From: Rathayibacter iranicus NCPPB 2253 = VKM Ac-1602
GTDB lineage: Bacteria > Actinomycetota > Actinomycetes > Actinomycetales > Microbacteriaceae
Direction of reading: 5' to 3'
DNA: 63,624 nt
NCBI RefSeq assembly: GCF_003149025.1
Contig: NZ_QGDV01000017.1
Coordinates: 1-63,624 of the forward strand
Made by a program: the position numbers and the translations under genes. Positions 1 through 14,493 of the stretch are shown piece after piece. The notes beneath the pieces were generated by a model. It saw only the letters and a list, made by a program, of their open reading frames with translations, was not told the DNA's origin and searched no databases. How positions within the stretch are numbered: the stretch's first letter is position 1; every line of letters starts with the position of its first letter.

Positions 1-646
1 AGCGCGCAGAGTTCCGTTATTTCCGTCGTCGTGAAACCTGTCGTATGATACATCCGTGGCGGTTCTTCTCGAGGGTTTTTATCGTAAACCAATCCTCGCA
101 GAAGAACCGCCATCTCCTGTTATGCCACGCGCATCAGCATCTCATCGGTCAAGCGTTTTGAATAGGCTTCAATCTCTCGGACATGGCAGATTGTCGCTGG
201 AAGGGGTGAGAGGTCGGGACGGTCGGTGTTGGTGAATGTTCGCGAGCAGGTCGTTGAGTAGCGCGGGAACTCGCCTGCGCCTCGATCGCACCCAGATCTG
301 CCACAGCGACTCCTCCCGCACCCGGCAGTGAGACCGACACTCGACGCACGAGCGGGAGCCGGCGCCCTACTCCCGCTCCGCTGAGGGGCCCAGACGGGTC
401 GGATCGGCCGAGGAGCGCACCGAGGAAGGCTCGTCGACGCTAGTCGCGCACAGACAGGGCTGCCTAAAATGGCGCCCCCCTTGGGGCGGACCACCGGACG
501 ATCGCGTGGTTCGTGGAGGTCAGAACCTCCTCTCGGAAGGGGGCTCTTCGACTACACTCAACGGGTCAGCCGGACCGGCCGATATCGCCGCGCCCGCGGA
601 CCGGGCTCGCCGGCGCAGACTTCCACCGAAACGGATCCCCCTTCGC
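1..646. other. No convincing gene; region upstream of efp
   Basis: I see no reading frame here with family-like sequence; the open frames are short and low in complexity. In related actinobacteria aroB or aroQ usually precedes efp, and neither is present, so this may be a rearranged junction. It contains a 13-bp inverted repeat near 59-112 and, just before efp, a possible -10 hexamer TACACT at about 553-558. That hexamer would give an untranslated leader of roughly 80 bases. Both regulatory readings are inference. Confidence 0.5.
59..112. repeat. Inverted repeat, possible IS-end remnant
   Basis: The arms read TGGCGGTTCTTCT on the left and AGAAGAACCGCCA on the right. They extend further (cgagg/cctcg) if one base is allowed to bulge, and about 25 bases of AT-richer DNA lie between them. 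No transposase is recognisable beside it. It could be a pair of insertion-sequence ends left after deletion, or a transcription-stopping hairpin for a gene outside the window. Confidence 0.4.
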
Positions 647-1207
647 ATGGCCTCTACCACCGACATCAAGAACGGCACCGTCCTCAACATCGACGGCCAG
701 CTCTGGAACGTCATCGACTTCCAGCATGTGAAGCCGGGCAAGGGCGGCGCCTTCGTCCGTACCAAGATGAAGAACGTGCTCACCGGAAAGGTCGTCGATA
801 AGACGTTCAACGCGGGAGCGAAGATCGACACGGCGAACGTCGACCGACGCGACTTCCAGTACCTCTACCGCGATGGCGCGGACTTCGTGTTCATGGACAC
901 CTCCGACTACGACCAGGTCACGGTCCCCGAGGCGGTCGTCGGCGACGCGGCGAACTTCATGCTCGAGAACCAGAACGTGACGCTTGCGCTGCACGACGGT
1001 GACCCGCTGTACATCGACCTGCCCGCCTCCGTGGTGCTCGAGATCACCTATACGGAGCCGGGTCTCCAGGGCGACCGCTCGACCGGCGGCACCAAGCCGG
1101 CGACCGTCGAGACCGGCTACCAGATCCAGGTCCCGCTCTTTCTCGAGCAGGGCACGAAGGTCAAGGTCGACACTCGCACGGGTGACTACCTCGGCCGCGT
1201 CAGCTGA
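647..1207 (+). CDS. efp: Translation elongation factor P
   Basis: EF-P binds ribosomes stalled at polyproline stretches and promotes peptide-bond formation between the P and E sites. The 186-residue protein has the normal family length and three beta-barrel domains. The tip loop reads PGKGGAFVR, with Lys32 pointing towards the peptidyl-transferase centre; in actinobacteria this lysine is usually unmodified. The frame stays open upstream to 506, but conserved sequence begins only at [10 protein letters not shown], so the ATG at 647 is chosen. nusB follows after 12 bases, suggesting one transcript. Confidence 0.95.
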   Translation: MASTTDIKNGTVLNIDGQLWNVIDFQHVKPGKGGAFVRTKMKNVLTGKVVDKTFNAGAKIDTANVDRRDFQYLYRDGADFVFMDTSDYDQVTVPEAVVGDAANFMLENQNVTLALHDGDPLYIDLPASVVLEITYTEPGLQGDRSTGGTKPATVETGYQIQVPLFLEQGTKVKVDTRTGDYLGRVS

Positions 1208-1219
1208 GCCGGGCCGTCC

Positions 1220-1639
1220 GTGAGTGCTCGCACGAAGGCGCGTAAGCGTGCCCTCGACATCCTCTACAACGCCGACGTCCGGCAGATCCCTTTCTCAGAA
1301 TCTCTGCGGGCCGAGGCGGAGCGCGCGGTGAACGAGCCGGCGCGTGAAGCGTCCTGGCTGTATGCGCGCGAGATCGTCGATGGCGTCATCGACCATGCCG
1401 ACGAGATTGACGGGTTGATCGCGCAGCTCTCGAAGGGGTGGACCCTCGCGCGCATGCCGCTCGTCGACCGGGCGATCCTGCGCATCGGTGTGTGGGAGAT
1501 TCTGCACAACGACGAGGTGCCCGACGGCGTCGCCATCTCGGAGGCGGTGGGAGCGGCGACGGCGCTCTCGACCGACGATTCTGCCGGCTTCATCAACGGG
1601 CTGCTCGCCTCTGTCGTGGAGACACGCGCCACCGCCTGA
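1220..1639 (+). CDS. nusB: Transcription antitermination factor NusB
   Basis: NusB binds boxA RNA with NusE (ribosomal protein S10) and supports antitermination of rRNA operons. The 139-residue all-helical protein has the usual length. It starts with the basic ARTKARKRALDILY helix and ends with the family motif ISEAVGAATALSTDDSAGFINGLL. The start is GTG. It follows efp closely and precedes the pyr operon, the standard actinobacterial order. About 100 bases with their own promoter-like sequence separate it from pyrR. Confidence 0.95.
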   Translation: MSARTKARKRALDILYNADVRQIPFSESLRAEAERAVNEPAREASWLYAREIVDGVIDHADEIDGLIAQLSKGWTLARMPLVDRAILRIGVWEILHNDEVPDGVAISEAVGAATALSTDDSAGFINGLLASVVETRATA

Positions 1640-1679
1640 CCCGCAATGGAGGTCGTGTCGAGCGACTTCGTGGCGGCCC

Positions 1680-1685
1680 TATACT
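1680..1685 (+). promoter_or_regulatory. Possible -10 element of the pyr operon
   Basis: TATACT lies 53 bases before the pyrR start, between nusB and pyrR. It fits the actinobacterial TAnnnT -10 pattern. The -35 region (about 1657-1662) is poor. A start near 1692 would give a leader of about 47 bases containing the PyrR-binding loop. This is inference from sequence only. Confidence 0.4.
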
Positions 1686-1704
1686 CGTCACGGCTTTTCC
1701 TTTA

Positions 1705-3245
<1,541 letters not shown>

Positions 3246-3249
<4 letters not shown>

Positions 3250-4658
3250 GCACTGCGCCCACACAAGGCACTGCGCCCACACGAATTACTGCGCCCACAC
3301 AGAGCACTGCACTGACGCAGCGGTACCTGATCTCGGGGGCGACGCTCGCCGACGAATCGACCGCCGACCTCCTGATCGACGGGGGCGTGATCGTCGAGAT
3401 CGGCGCCGACCTCGATTCGAGCGGAGCGAGCGTGATCGACGCCGATGGCCTCCTCGCGCTGCCGGGCCTGGTCGACCTGCATACGCACCTTCGCGAGCCC
3501 GGTTTCGAGCAGAGCGAGACGATTCTCACGGGCACCCGTGCCGCAGCCGCGGGAGGCTTTACCGCGGTCTTTGCGATGGCGAACACCTCGCCGGTGCAGG
3601 ACACGGCCGGGGTGGTGGAGCAGGTGCAGAGCCTGGGTGAGGACGCCGGTTACGCGACGGTTCGCCCGATTGGCGCGGTCACCGTGGGCCTGGCGGGGGA
3701 GTCGCTTGCCGAACTCGGCGCGATGGCCCGCAGCCGCGCGGCGGTGCGCGTCTTTTCGGACGACGGGAAGTGCGTCTCGGACGCCCTGCTGATGCGCCGC
3801 GCGCTCGAGTACGTGAAGGCGTTCGACGGAGTGGTCGCCCAGCACGCGCAGGAGCCGCGTCTCACGGTCGGCGCGCAGATGAATGAGGGAGCCGTGTCTA
3901 GCGCTCTCGGGCTCCAGGGCTGGCCGGCCGTGGCGGAGGAGGCGATCATCGCGCGCGACGTGCTCCTCGCCGAGCACGTTGGCTCGCGCTTGCACGTCTG
4001 CCACGTCTCGACCGCGGGCTCGGTCGACGTCATTCGCTGGGCGAAGGCGCGCGGGATCGACGTGACCGCCGAGGTCACTCCGCACCACCTGCTGCTCACC
4101 GAGCAGGCGGTCGCCGGGCAGGACGGCCCGAGCTACGACGCTCGCTTCAAGGTGAACCCTCCGCTGCGCCGCGACGAGGATGTGCTCGCGCTGCGTGAAG
4201 CTCTCGCGGACGGGACGATCGACATCGTCGCGACCGACCACGCCCCGCACCCGGTCGAGGCGAAGGACTGCGAGTGGGACGCCGCCGCGTTCGGCATGGT
4301 CGGCCTCGAGAGCGCGCTGAGCGTCGTGCACGCCGCCGTCATCGAGGACGGCCGGATGAGCTGGGCCGACGTCGGGCGCGTGCTGTCCTCCGCCCCCGCC
4401 CGAATTGGCCGGCTGAACGGCTACGACCGGGGCCTCGTCGTCGGTGCCGCCGCGAACGTCGTGCTCTACGACCCGGAGGTTCGCCGCCGCTTCTCGGCCG
4501 GCGACCTGCGCGGCCGCAGTGGCAACTCGCCGTACCTGGGCCGCGAGCTGCCGGGCCGCGTCGTCGCGACGCTGCACCGGGGCTACCCGACCGTGCTCGA
4601 CGGCGAACTCGTCGACTCCGCCGTTGTCGCCGCCGCCGCGAAGGCCTCCCGTGGATAG
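3246..4658 (+). CDS. pyrC: Dihydroorotase
   Basis: Dihydroorotase cyclises carbamoyl-aspartate to dihydroorotate. The 470-residue protein is an amidohydrolase with the metal-binding [10 protein letters not shown] motif and the later FSDDGK and ATDHAPHP motifs. The ATG at 3246 overlaps the pyrB stop. The N-terminus carries about 25 extra residues made of TAPTQ-like repeats before [11 protein letters not shown], where family similarity starts. The repeated DNA at about 3250-3320 may be a recent expansion, or the true start may lie further in. Confidence 0.95.
3250..3320 (+). repeat. Short imperfect tandem repeat in the 5' end of pyrC
   Basis: Units resembling CACTGCGCCCACACA recur at about 18-base spacing. 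There are three good copies and one degenerate copy. They encode the repeats [18 protein letters not shown] and TALTQR. The repeat stays in frame, so copy-number change would only alter the length of the N-terminal tail. Confidence 0.75.
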
Positions 4659-5202
4659 GGCCGCGATCACGATCATCATTGCCGTGGTCGTTGTCCTCGT
4701 CTTCGTCGGGATGCTTCTCTCGTGGCGCTCTCGGCGTCGCCGCTCCGCCGACCTTGCTCCGGAGCCGGTGCTCGCCTCCGCTCTGGGCGCCGAGGTCGAG
4801 CGCGTCGAACTCCCGTATGTGGCCACGACCCGGTTCGAGCAGCCTCTCGAGCGCGTCGTGCTGCCGGGGCTCGGCTTTCGCGGTCGGGCGACGCTGCGCC
4901 TGCACGAGCGCGGAGTCGTGATCGCCCCCGTCGGCGAGCGCGAGACCGTGATCCCCGCGGCTCTCCTGCGTGGAGCCGGCCAGGGCAGCTACGTCATCGA
5001 CCGCGTGGTCGAGGAAGGCGGGTTGCTCGTCATCTCGTGGTCCCCGCGCGGCGACGAGAGTGTCGACAGCTACCTCCGCGTGGCCGAGCCGGCCCTCCGC
5101 GCGCACCTGGTCACCGAACTGCAGCGCCTCGCCGCCCCCGATTCCCCCTCCCGCCCCGGAACCGCCGATGGCGGCCCCGACACGACCCAGAAGGGCTCTT
5201 AG
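4651..5202 (+). CDS. Membrane-anchored bacterial PH-like domain protein
   Basis: This 183-residue protein begins with one transmembrane helix (about residues 5-24, AAITIIIAVVVVLVFVGMLL) followed by a basic RSRRRR stop-transfer segment, so most of it is probably cytoplasmic. The rest matches the PH-like family found between pyrC and carA in many actinobacteria, but its function is unknown. The GTG at 4651 overlaps the end of pyrC by eight bases, and carA follows after three bases, so it is co-transcribed with the pyrimidine genes. Sometimes labelled a transporter; I see no transporter fold. Confidence 0.8.
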   Translation: MDRAAITIIIAVVVVLVFVGMLLSWRSRRRRSADLAPEPVLASALGAEVERVELPYVATTRFEQPLERVVLPGLGFRGRATLRLHERGVVIAPVGERETVIPAALLRGAGQGSYVIDRVVEEGGLLVISWSPRGDESVDSYLRVAEPALRAHLVTELQRLAAPDSPSRPGTADGGPDTTQKGS

Positions 5203-5205
5203 TCC

Positions 5206-6392
5206 GTGCCAACGACACGCCTCAGCACCGAACCCACCGCCGTCCTCGTCCTCGAGGACGGGCGACGATTCCGGGGTCAGGCCTACGGCGCCCGAGGCCG
5301 CACCCTGGGTGAGATCGTCTTCGCGACCGGCATGACCGGCTACCAGGAAACGCTGACCGACCCGAGCTACGCCGGCCAGATCGTCGTGCAGACCGCGCCG
5401 CACATCGGCAACACCGGAACCAATGACGAGGACAGGGAGTCGCGGCGCATCTGGGTCGCCGGCTACGTCGTGCGCGATCCCTCCCGCGTCGTGTCCAATT
5501 TCCGCGCGCAGCGCTCGCTCGACGACGATCTGGAGGCCGACGGGATCGTCGGGATCTCGGGCGTCGACACCCGAGCGATCACCCGCCATATCCGCTCGGC
5601 CGGGTCGATGCGCGCCGGGGTGTTCTCGGGAGAGGACGTGGCGCTGGGCGAAGACGAGCAGCTCGCGCTGGTCCTCGGCGGCCGGCAGATGCAGGGGTTG
5701 AACCTCTCCTCCGCCGTGTCGACCGACCAGCAGTACACGGTCCCCGCCCGCGGCGAGCGCGTCGGCTCGGTCGCGGTGATCGACCTCGGCGTGAAGACCT
5801 CGACCGTCAGGTACCTCTCGGAGCGTGGTTTCGACGTGCACGTCCTCCCGGAGTCGGTGACGGCGGAGCAGGTGCTCGCGCTCGACCCGTCCGCACTCTT
5901 CTTCTCGAACGGCCCTGGCGATCCCGAAGCCTCGGATCGCCACGTGGAACTCCTGCGCACCACGCTGCGCGCCGACCTGCCCTTCTTCGGGATCTGTTTC
6001 GGTAATCAGCTGCTTGGCCGCGCGCTCGGCTTCGGCACCTACAAGCTCCCGTTCGGCCACCGCGGGATCAACCAGCCCGTGCTCGACAAGCTCACCGGTC
6101 GCGTCGAGATCACCTCGCAGAACCACGGCTTCGCGGTGGACGCGCCGCTCGAGGGCGAACTCGATTCGCCCGAGGGTTTCGGCCGTGTCGAGGTCAGCCA
6201 CTACTCCCTCAACGACTCGGTCGTGGAGGGGCTGCGGTGCCTTGACATCCCCGCCTTCTCGGTGCAGTACCACCCGGAGGCGGCGGCCGGCCCGCACGAC
6301 TCCAACTACCTCTTCGACCGCTTCCGGGCGATGGTCGTGCAGCGCACGGCTGAGCAGGGCGGCGCCACCACCACCACGGGAGACCAGAACTG

Positions 6393-6393
<1 letters not shown>
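5206..6393 (+). CDS. carA: Carbamoyl-phosphate synthase small subunit
   Basis: CarA hydrolyses glutamine and channels ammonia to CarB for carbamoyl-phosphate synthesis, serving both pyrimidines and arginine. The 395-residue protein has the N-terminal CPSase domain ([15 protein letters not shown]) and a class I glutamine amidotransferase domain. The nucleophile cysteine is in [14 protein letters not shown], and the histidine/glutamate pair is in [12 protein letters not shown]. The start is GTG, three bases after the PH-like gene. Its TGA shares one base with the carB ATG. Confidence 0.97.
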
Positions 6394-9679
<3,286 letters not shown>

Positions 9680-9683
<4 letters not shown>

Positions 9684-10561
9684 GCGCCGACGCGGCGGGC
9701 ACCGCCTCCTTCGGCTCACGCCTGGAGGCGGTGTTCGCCGCGTATGGACAGCTCTGCGTCGGGATCGACCCGCACGCGTTCCTCCTCGACGCGTGGGGGC
9801 TGGCCGACGACGCGGCCGGGCTGGAGAGCTTCGGCCGAACCGTCGTCGAGGCCGCCGCGGGCCGCGTCGGCATCGTGAAGCCGCAGGTCGCGTTCTTCGA
9901 GCGCCACGGCTCCGCCGGCTACGCCGCCCTCGAACGGGTGCATTCCGACGCGCGGGCAGCCGGGCTGCTCGTGATCGCCGATGCGAAGCGCGGCGACATC
10001 GGAACCAGCGTGACCGCCTATGCCGAGGCATGGCTGAGCCCCGGCTCGCCGCTCGAGGCCGATGCCATGACCGCCGCCGCCTACCAAGGCCTCGGCTCGC
10101 TGGAGGGAATGCTCGCTCTGGCGGAAGCGGCGGGCAAGGGCGTCTTCGTGCTCGCGGCCACCTCGAATCCGGAGGCGCGCCCCGTGCAGCGCGCGGTGGT
10201 TCAGGACGGTGAGCGCGTAGGGACGACGGTGGCGCGCGCCGTTCTGGCGGACGTGGCATTCTGGAACGAGGGACACGCGCGCTCGCCGATCGGCTCGATC
10301 GGCGTGGTGCTCGGCGCCACACTCGCCCTGGGCGACTACGGCATCGGCACCGGCGAGCCGCTCCGGCCCGCACTCCCGGTGCTCGCACCGGGCTTTGGCC
10401 ACCAGGGCGCTGCCGTGGCGGACGCACGTCGGCTGTTCGGGGCGATGAGCGTCAGCACCATCATCAGTGAGTCGCGCAGTGTCCTCAGCGCCGGTCCCGA
10501 GGGGATCGCCGCCGAGATCGACCGCCGCGCCACCGACATCCAGGAGAGCCGTGTCCGCTGA
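9680..10561 (+). CDS. pyrF: Orotidine 5'-phosphate decarboxylase
   Basis: This enzyme decarboxylates OMP to UMP, the last step of de novo UMP synthesis. The 293-residue protein is of the longer actinobacterial type. The catalytic segment is [11 protein letters not shown], and substrate-binding residues lie in CVGIDPHAF and [11 protein letters not shown]. The GTG start overlaps the end of carB. Its last 11 bases overlap the gmk start. pyrD and pyrE are not in this operon. Confidence 0.95.
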
Positions 10562-11552
10562 AGCCGTCAGCCCCGTTCCCGGATCCGATGCGGCGCACGA
10601 GCTGTGCACGCAGGTCGTGCCCGCCGTCCGCCGAGCATCACCGCCGGAGGTCGACCGGCGCGCCGCCTCCGAAGCCGCCGTCGCCGCCCGCCGCGCACGC
10701 GCTGTGGTGAAGAAGGCGGTCGCCTCCGGCCATCGGTCGGCGAGTTCGGTACTCGCCGCCGCTCAGGCCGAGCCGCTCGGGATCGAGGGGCGGATGCGGG
10801 TCAGCGAGCTGCTGCGGGCGGTGCCGGCTCTCGGCGTGGTCAAGACGCCGCGGGTGATGGAGCAGTTGCACATCGCGGACTCGAAGCGGCTCGGCGGTCT
10901 CGGTCGGCGCCAGGTCGAGGGCCTGCGCTCCTTCCTCCAGGAGCGTGAGTCGCGCCAGCGCCGCTCCGACCGCAACCGCCTACTGGTGCTCGCCGGTCCG
11001 ACCGCAGTCGGCAAGGGCACGGTCTCGACCTACATCCGCGAGAACTACCCCGACGTGCTGCTCTCGGTCTCGGCGACCACTCGGGCACCGCGGCCCGGCG
11101 AGGTCGACGGGGTGAGCTACTACTTCGTCGACGACGCCGAGTTCGACCGGATGGTCGAGGCGGGGGAGTTCCTCGAGTACGCCGTCGTCCACAACGCGTA
11201 CCGCTACGGCACGCCGCGCGGCCCGATCGAGACTGCACTGGAGCAGGGCCGCCAGGTCATGCTCGAGATCGATATTCAGGGCGCGCGACAGGTCCGTGCG
11301 CGGATGCCGGAAGCTCGGCTCGTCTTCCTCTTGCCCCCCAGCTGGGACGAGCTGGTGCGCCGTCTGGTCGGCCGCGGCACCGAGAGCGCCGAAGAGCAGG
11401 AGCGCCGTTTGGCCACGGCGAAGGTCGAATTGGCCGCGCAGGACGAGTTCGATGTCGCCGTCATTAACACGACCGTGCCCGAAGCCGCCCGAGAGGTCGT
11501 AGAATTGATGTCGCCTCGTGCCGATGGCGTCCCCGCTGATCCGGGTCGCTGA
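10551..11552 (+). CDS. gmk: Fused mIHF-type DNA-binding domain / guanylate kinase
   Basis: Guanylate kinase phosphorylates GMP to GDP. The 333-residue product is about 130 residues longer than ordinary Gmk. Residues 24-132 match actinobacterial integration host factor (mIHF): [19 protein letters not shown], then [20 protein letters not shown] and [16 protein letters not shown]. Residues 140-325 are guanylate kinase, with P-loop GPTAVGKG at about 149-156. In most actinobacteria mihF and gmk are adjacent separate genes, so this is a natural fusion. GTG at 10551 is chosen because it includes the whole mIHF domain and overlaps pyrF. Confidence 0.9.
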   Translation: MSAEAVSPVPGSDAAHELCTQVVPAVRRASPPEVDRRAASEAAVAARRARAVVKKAVASGHRSASSVLAAAQAEPLGIEGRMRVSELLRAVPALGVVKTPRVMEQLHIADSKRLGGLGRRQVEGLRSFLQERESRQRRSDRNRLLVLAGPTAVGKGTVSTYIRENYPDVLLSVSATTRAPRPGEVDGVSYYFVDDAEFDRMVEAGEFLEYAVVHNAYRYGTPRGPIETALEQGRQVMLEIDIQGARQVRARMPEARLVFLLPPSWDELVRRLVGRGTESAEEQERRLATAKVELAAQDEFDVAVINTTVPEAAREVVELMSPRADGVPADPGR

Positions 11553-11674
11553 GCCCGGGCCACCGACCATTTCCGGGTCGACCTCCCAGACTCCGCAGGG
11601 CCCCGCCCTCCGGAGTCGTGGGGCCGTTTCGGAGCCGCAGATCGGCGCCCTAGGCGCCCCGCAAGGAGACCCTC

Positions 11675-11929
11675 ATGGCTAACAACCTCGGCATCATCGA
11701 CCCGCCCATCGACGAGCTGCTCTCGAAGGTCGACTCCAAGTACGCGCTGGTGATCTTCGCCTCCAAGCGTGCGCGTCAGATCAACGACTACTACGCCGAC
11801 CTTCATGAGGGCAGCCTGTTCGACAACGTCGGCCCGCTGGTTGACTCCACCATCGACGACAAGCCCCTCTCGGTCGCGCTGCACGAGATCAACGAGGACA
11901 AGCTCGTCGCCCAGCCCCTCGCCGAGTAA
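11675..11929 (+). CDS. rpoZ: RNA polymerase omega subunit
   Basis: Omega assists folding and assembly of the beta' subunit of RNA polymerase. The 84-residue protein has the expected length. It contains [20 protein letters not shown], the conserved core, followed by AKRARQIND-type sequence (here [14 protein letters not shown]). It has an ATG start after AAGGAGA and sits between gmk and coaBC in the usual order. The 122 bases upstream contain a short inverted repeat (GACTCCG...CGGAGTC) of unknown role. Confidence 0.95.
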   Translation: MANNLGIIDPPIDELLSKVDSKYALVIFASKRARQINDYYADLHEGSLFDNVGPLVDSTIDDKPLSVALHEINEDKLVAQPLAE

Positions 11930-11939
11930 TCCGGCTCGG

Positions 11940-13166
11940 GTGCGCTCCTCCCGTAAGGCCGCTCGGCGGCTCACCGTCGTCGTCGGCATCACCGGTGGCA
12001 TCGCCGCGTATAAGGCAGTCGGAGTCGTGCGCGCGCTGGTCCTCGCCGAGCACGACGTGCACGTTGTCGCGACGGAGGCGGCGCTGCGCTTCGTCGGTAA
12101 GCCGACGCTCGAAGCGATCTCCCGAAATCCCGTGCATACCGATCTCTACGAGGGGGTCGCCGAGGTGCGGCACGTCGCGATCGGCCAGGCCGCCGATCTC
12201 ATCGTGATCGCTCCGGCGACGGCGCATACCCTCGCCAAGCTCGCCGCGGGGCTCGCCGACGACCTGCTCGGCAACACGGTGCTTGCGAGCACCGCGCCGC
12301 TGGTCGTCGCTCCGGCGATGCACACCGAGATGTGGAAGAACGCCGCGACCGTCGCGAACATGGCAACCCTCCGCTCGCGCGGGGTGCACGTGATCGGCCC
12401 GGCGGTCGGCCGCCTCACCGGTGCCGACTCGGGGCCCGGACGGATGGAGGAGCCGGAGACGATCGTCGCGGAGGCGCTTGCCATCCAGGCGCGCGCGGCA
12501 GGCGCGCGCCGTGACCTCGACGGCCTGCGGGTGCTCGTGACCGCCGGTGGCACCCGCGAGCCGCTGGACCCGGTGCGCTTCGTCGGCAACCGCTCCAGCG
12601 GGCGCCAGGGCGTCGCGCTGGCGCTAGCCGCGGCCGCACGCGGGGCGCGGGTCACCCTCCTCGCGGCCAACCTTGACATCGAGACTCCGCAGGGCATGTC
12701 GGTGCAGCAGGTGGGCACGGCGCTCGAGCTGCGGGAGGCGGCCCTCGCTGCGGCTGCGGACGCCGACATCGTCATCATGGCCGCAGCCGTCGCCGACTAC
12801 CGGCCCGCCGCGGTCGCCGACGCGAAGATCACCAAGGAAGAGCAGGGCGACCGGCTAACCCTCGAACTCATCAAGAATCCAGACATCCTCGCCGAAATCG
12901 CCGCCGTCAAGCGACAGGGACAGCTCGTCGTCGGCTTTGCCGCCGAGACCGAGCCCGATCGCGAAGCGATGCTGGAGCTCGGCCGCGCCAAGATTGCGCG
13001 GAAGGGTTGCGACCTGCTCGTCGTCAACAGGGTCGGCTGGGCCGAGGGTTTCCAGAGCGACAGCAATACCGTCGTGGTGCTCGATCGAGCCGGCGATATA
13101 GTGAGCGAGGCTTCCGGCAGCAAGGCCTCGGTGGCTGATCGCGTCCTCGACGTGGTCGCGCGCTAG
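11940..13166 (+). CDS. coaBC: Phosphopantothenoylcysteine synthetase/decarboxylase
   Basis: CoaBC carries out two consecutive steps of coenzyme A synthesis: CTP-dependent joining of cysteine to 4'-phosphopantothenate and then decarboxylation. The 408-residue protein has the N-terminal flavin-binding CoaC domain ([20 protein letters not shown]) and the C-terminal CoaB domain ([20 protein letters not shown]). The PAMH variant of the usual PAMN motif also occurs in other actinobacteria. GTG at 11940 is chosen, ten bases after rpoZ, because upstream in-frame sequence is the rpoZ shadow. Confidence 0.94.
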   Translation: MRSSRKAARRLTVVVGITGGIAAYKAVGVVRALVLAEHDVHVVATEAALRFVGKPTLEAISRNPVHTDLYEGVAEVRHVAIGQAADLIVIAPATAHTLAKLAAGLADDLLGNTVLASTAPLVVAPAMHTEMWKNAATVANMATLRSRGVHVIGPAVGRLTGADSGPGRMEEPETIVAEALAIQARAAGARRDLDGLRVLVTAGGTREPLDPVRFVGNRSSGRQGVALALAAAARGARVTLLAANLDIETPQGMSVQQVGTALELREAALAAAADADIVIMAAAVADYRPAAVADAKITKEEQGDRLTLELIKNPDILAEIAAVKRQGQLVVGFAAETEPDREAMLELGRAKIARKGCDLLVVNRVGWAEGFQSDSNTVVVLDRAGDIVSEASGSKASVADRVLDVVAR

Positions 13167-13217
13167 GCCTCTCCGACCCGCTCGCCGAGACGCCGAGCGC
13201 CTGCCCGTCCCGCCGAC

Positions 13218-13253
13218 CCCGGCACGAACGACCCCGGCCCGCACGGTGCCGGG
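13218..13253 (+). promoter_or_regulatory. Inverted repeat just before metK
   Basis: CCCGGCAC (13218-13225) pairs perfectly with GTGCCGGG (13246-13253) around a 20-base spacer. It ends about 15 bases before the metK ATG, next to the GAGAAGAGAAG ribosome-binding region. It could limit translation or stop transcription from coaBC. It does not fit any SAM riboswitch architecture I know, being far too short. Confidence 0.4.
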
Positions 13254-13267
13254 ATGAGAAGAGAAGC

Positions 13268-14473
13268 ATGATCTCCGGTCCCCTCCGCCTGTTCACCTCC
13301 GAGTCGGTCACCGAGGGCCACCCGGACAAGATCTGCGACCAGATCTCGGACCGCATCCTCGACGCCCTGTTGCGCGAGGACCCGCACAGCCGGGTCGCGG
13401 TCGAGACGCTGGTCACCACCGGGCTCGTGCATGTGGCCGGTGAGGTCTCGACCACCGGCTATGTCGAGATTCCAAGGATTGTCCGCGAGACGATCGTCGA
13501 GATCGGCTACGACTCCTCCGACAAGGGTTTCGACGGCCGCTCGTGCGGCGTCTCGGTCTCGATCGGCCAGCAATCGCCCGAGATCGCCGCGGGTGTCGAT
13601 ACGGCGCTCGAGGTTCGCTCGTCCGAGGCGGGGGAGGACGCTTTCGACCGCCAGGGCGCAGGCGACCAGGGTCTAATGTTCGGCTACGCGACCGACGAGA
13701 CCCCCGAGTACATGCCGCTGCCCAGCTGGCTTTCGCACCGCCTGGCCGAGCGGCTCGCGGCCGTGCGCAAGTCGGGCGAGCTCGACTACCTCCGGCCGGA
13801 TGGGAAGACCCAGGTCACCATTGGCTACGACGGCACCACCCCCTCGACCATCGACACCGTCGTGCTCTCAACCCAGCACGCCGAGCACGTCAGCACCGAG
13901 ACCATCCACGCGGACATCGAGGCACACGTCATCCGCCCCGTCCTCGAGACCGTCGACCTCGACTCCTCCGCGGTGCGCCTGCTGATCAACCCGACCGGCC
14001 GCTTCGAGATCGGCGGCCCTCAGGGCGATGCCGGGCTCACCGGCCGCAAGATCATCGTCGACACCTACGGAGGGGCATCCCGTCACGGTGGCGGCGCATT
14101 CTCGGGTAAGGATCCGTCGAAGGTGGACCGCTCGGCGGCCTATGCGATGCGCTGGGTCGCGAAGAACGCGGTCGCCGCGGGTCTTGCCTCCCGAATGGAA
14201 GTGCAGGTTGCCTACGCGATCGGCAAGGCCGCGCCCGTCGGCCTCTACGTCGAGACCTTCGGCACCGGCACTGTCTCGGACGAGACGATCACCGCGGCGA
14301 TCCGCTCGGTCTTTGACCTGCGCCCGGCCGCGATCATCCACGCGCTCGACCTGCTCCGCCCGATCTATGCGCAGACCGCGGCCTACGGCCACTTCGGCCG
14401 CGAGCTTCCCGACTTCACCTGGGAGCGTCTCGACCGCGTCGACGACCTGCGCTCCGCCGCGGGCCTCTCGTAG
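13268..14473 (+). CDS. metK: S-adenosylmethionine synthetase
   Basis: MetK makes S-adenosylmethionine from methionine and ATP. The 401-residue protein has the usual length and signature motifs: [17 protein letters not shown] near the N-terminus, [12 protein letters not shown] in the middle, and the glycine-rich [16 protein letters not shown]. The ATG start follows a purine-rich site. It lies between coaBC and priA; the 20-base gap to priA suggests co-transcription. Confidence 0.97.
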   Translation: MISGPLRLFTSESVTEGHPDKICDQISDRILDALLREDPHSRVAVETLVTTGLVHVAGEVSTTGYVEIPRIVRETIVEIGYDSSDKGFDGRSCGVSVSIGQQSPEIAAGVDTALEVRSSEAGEDAFDRQGAGDQGLMFGYATDETPEYMPLPSWLSHRLAERLAAVRKSGELDYLRPDGKTQVTIGYDGTTPSTIDTVVLSTQHAEHVSTETIHADIEAHVIRPVLETVDLDSSAVRLLINPTGRFEIGGPQGDAGLTGRKIIVDTYGGASRHGGGAFSGKDPSKVDRSAAYAMRWVAKNAVAAGLASRMEVQVAYAIGKAAPVGLYVETFGTGTVSDETITAAIRSVFDLRPAAIIHALDLLRPIYAQTAAYGHFGRELPDFTWERLDRVDDLRSAAGLS

Positions 14474-14493
14474 CGGGCTCCGAAGCGGCGGCC

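Noticed and set aside
120-494. Minus-strand frame of 124 codons at the left edge
   Set aside because: Arg/Ser/Pro-rich composition and no ribosome-binding site or recognised domain. A resemblance of the C-terminal residues to a transposase was considered but is too short to support.
4339-6297. Long minus-strand frame opposite carA
   Set aside because: Antisense shadow of carA and the PH-like gene; repetitive charged composition and no start context.
13167-13267. SAM riboswitch before metK
   Set aside because: The gap is about 100 bases, with only one simple inverted repeat and none of the conserved SAM-I or SAM-IV core motifs. The gap before the metY-like gene (47777-47894) was examined with the same result.
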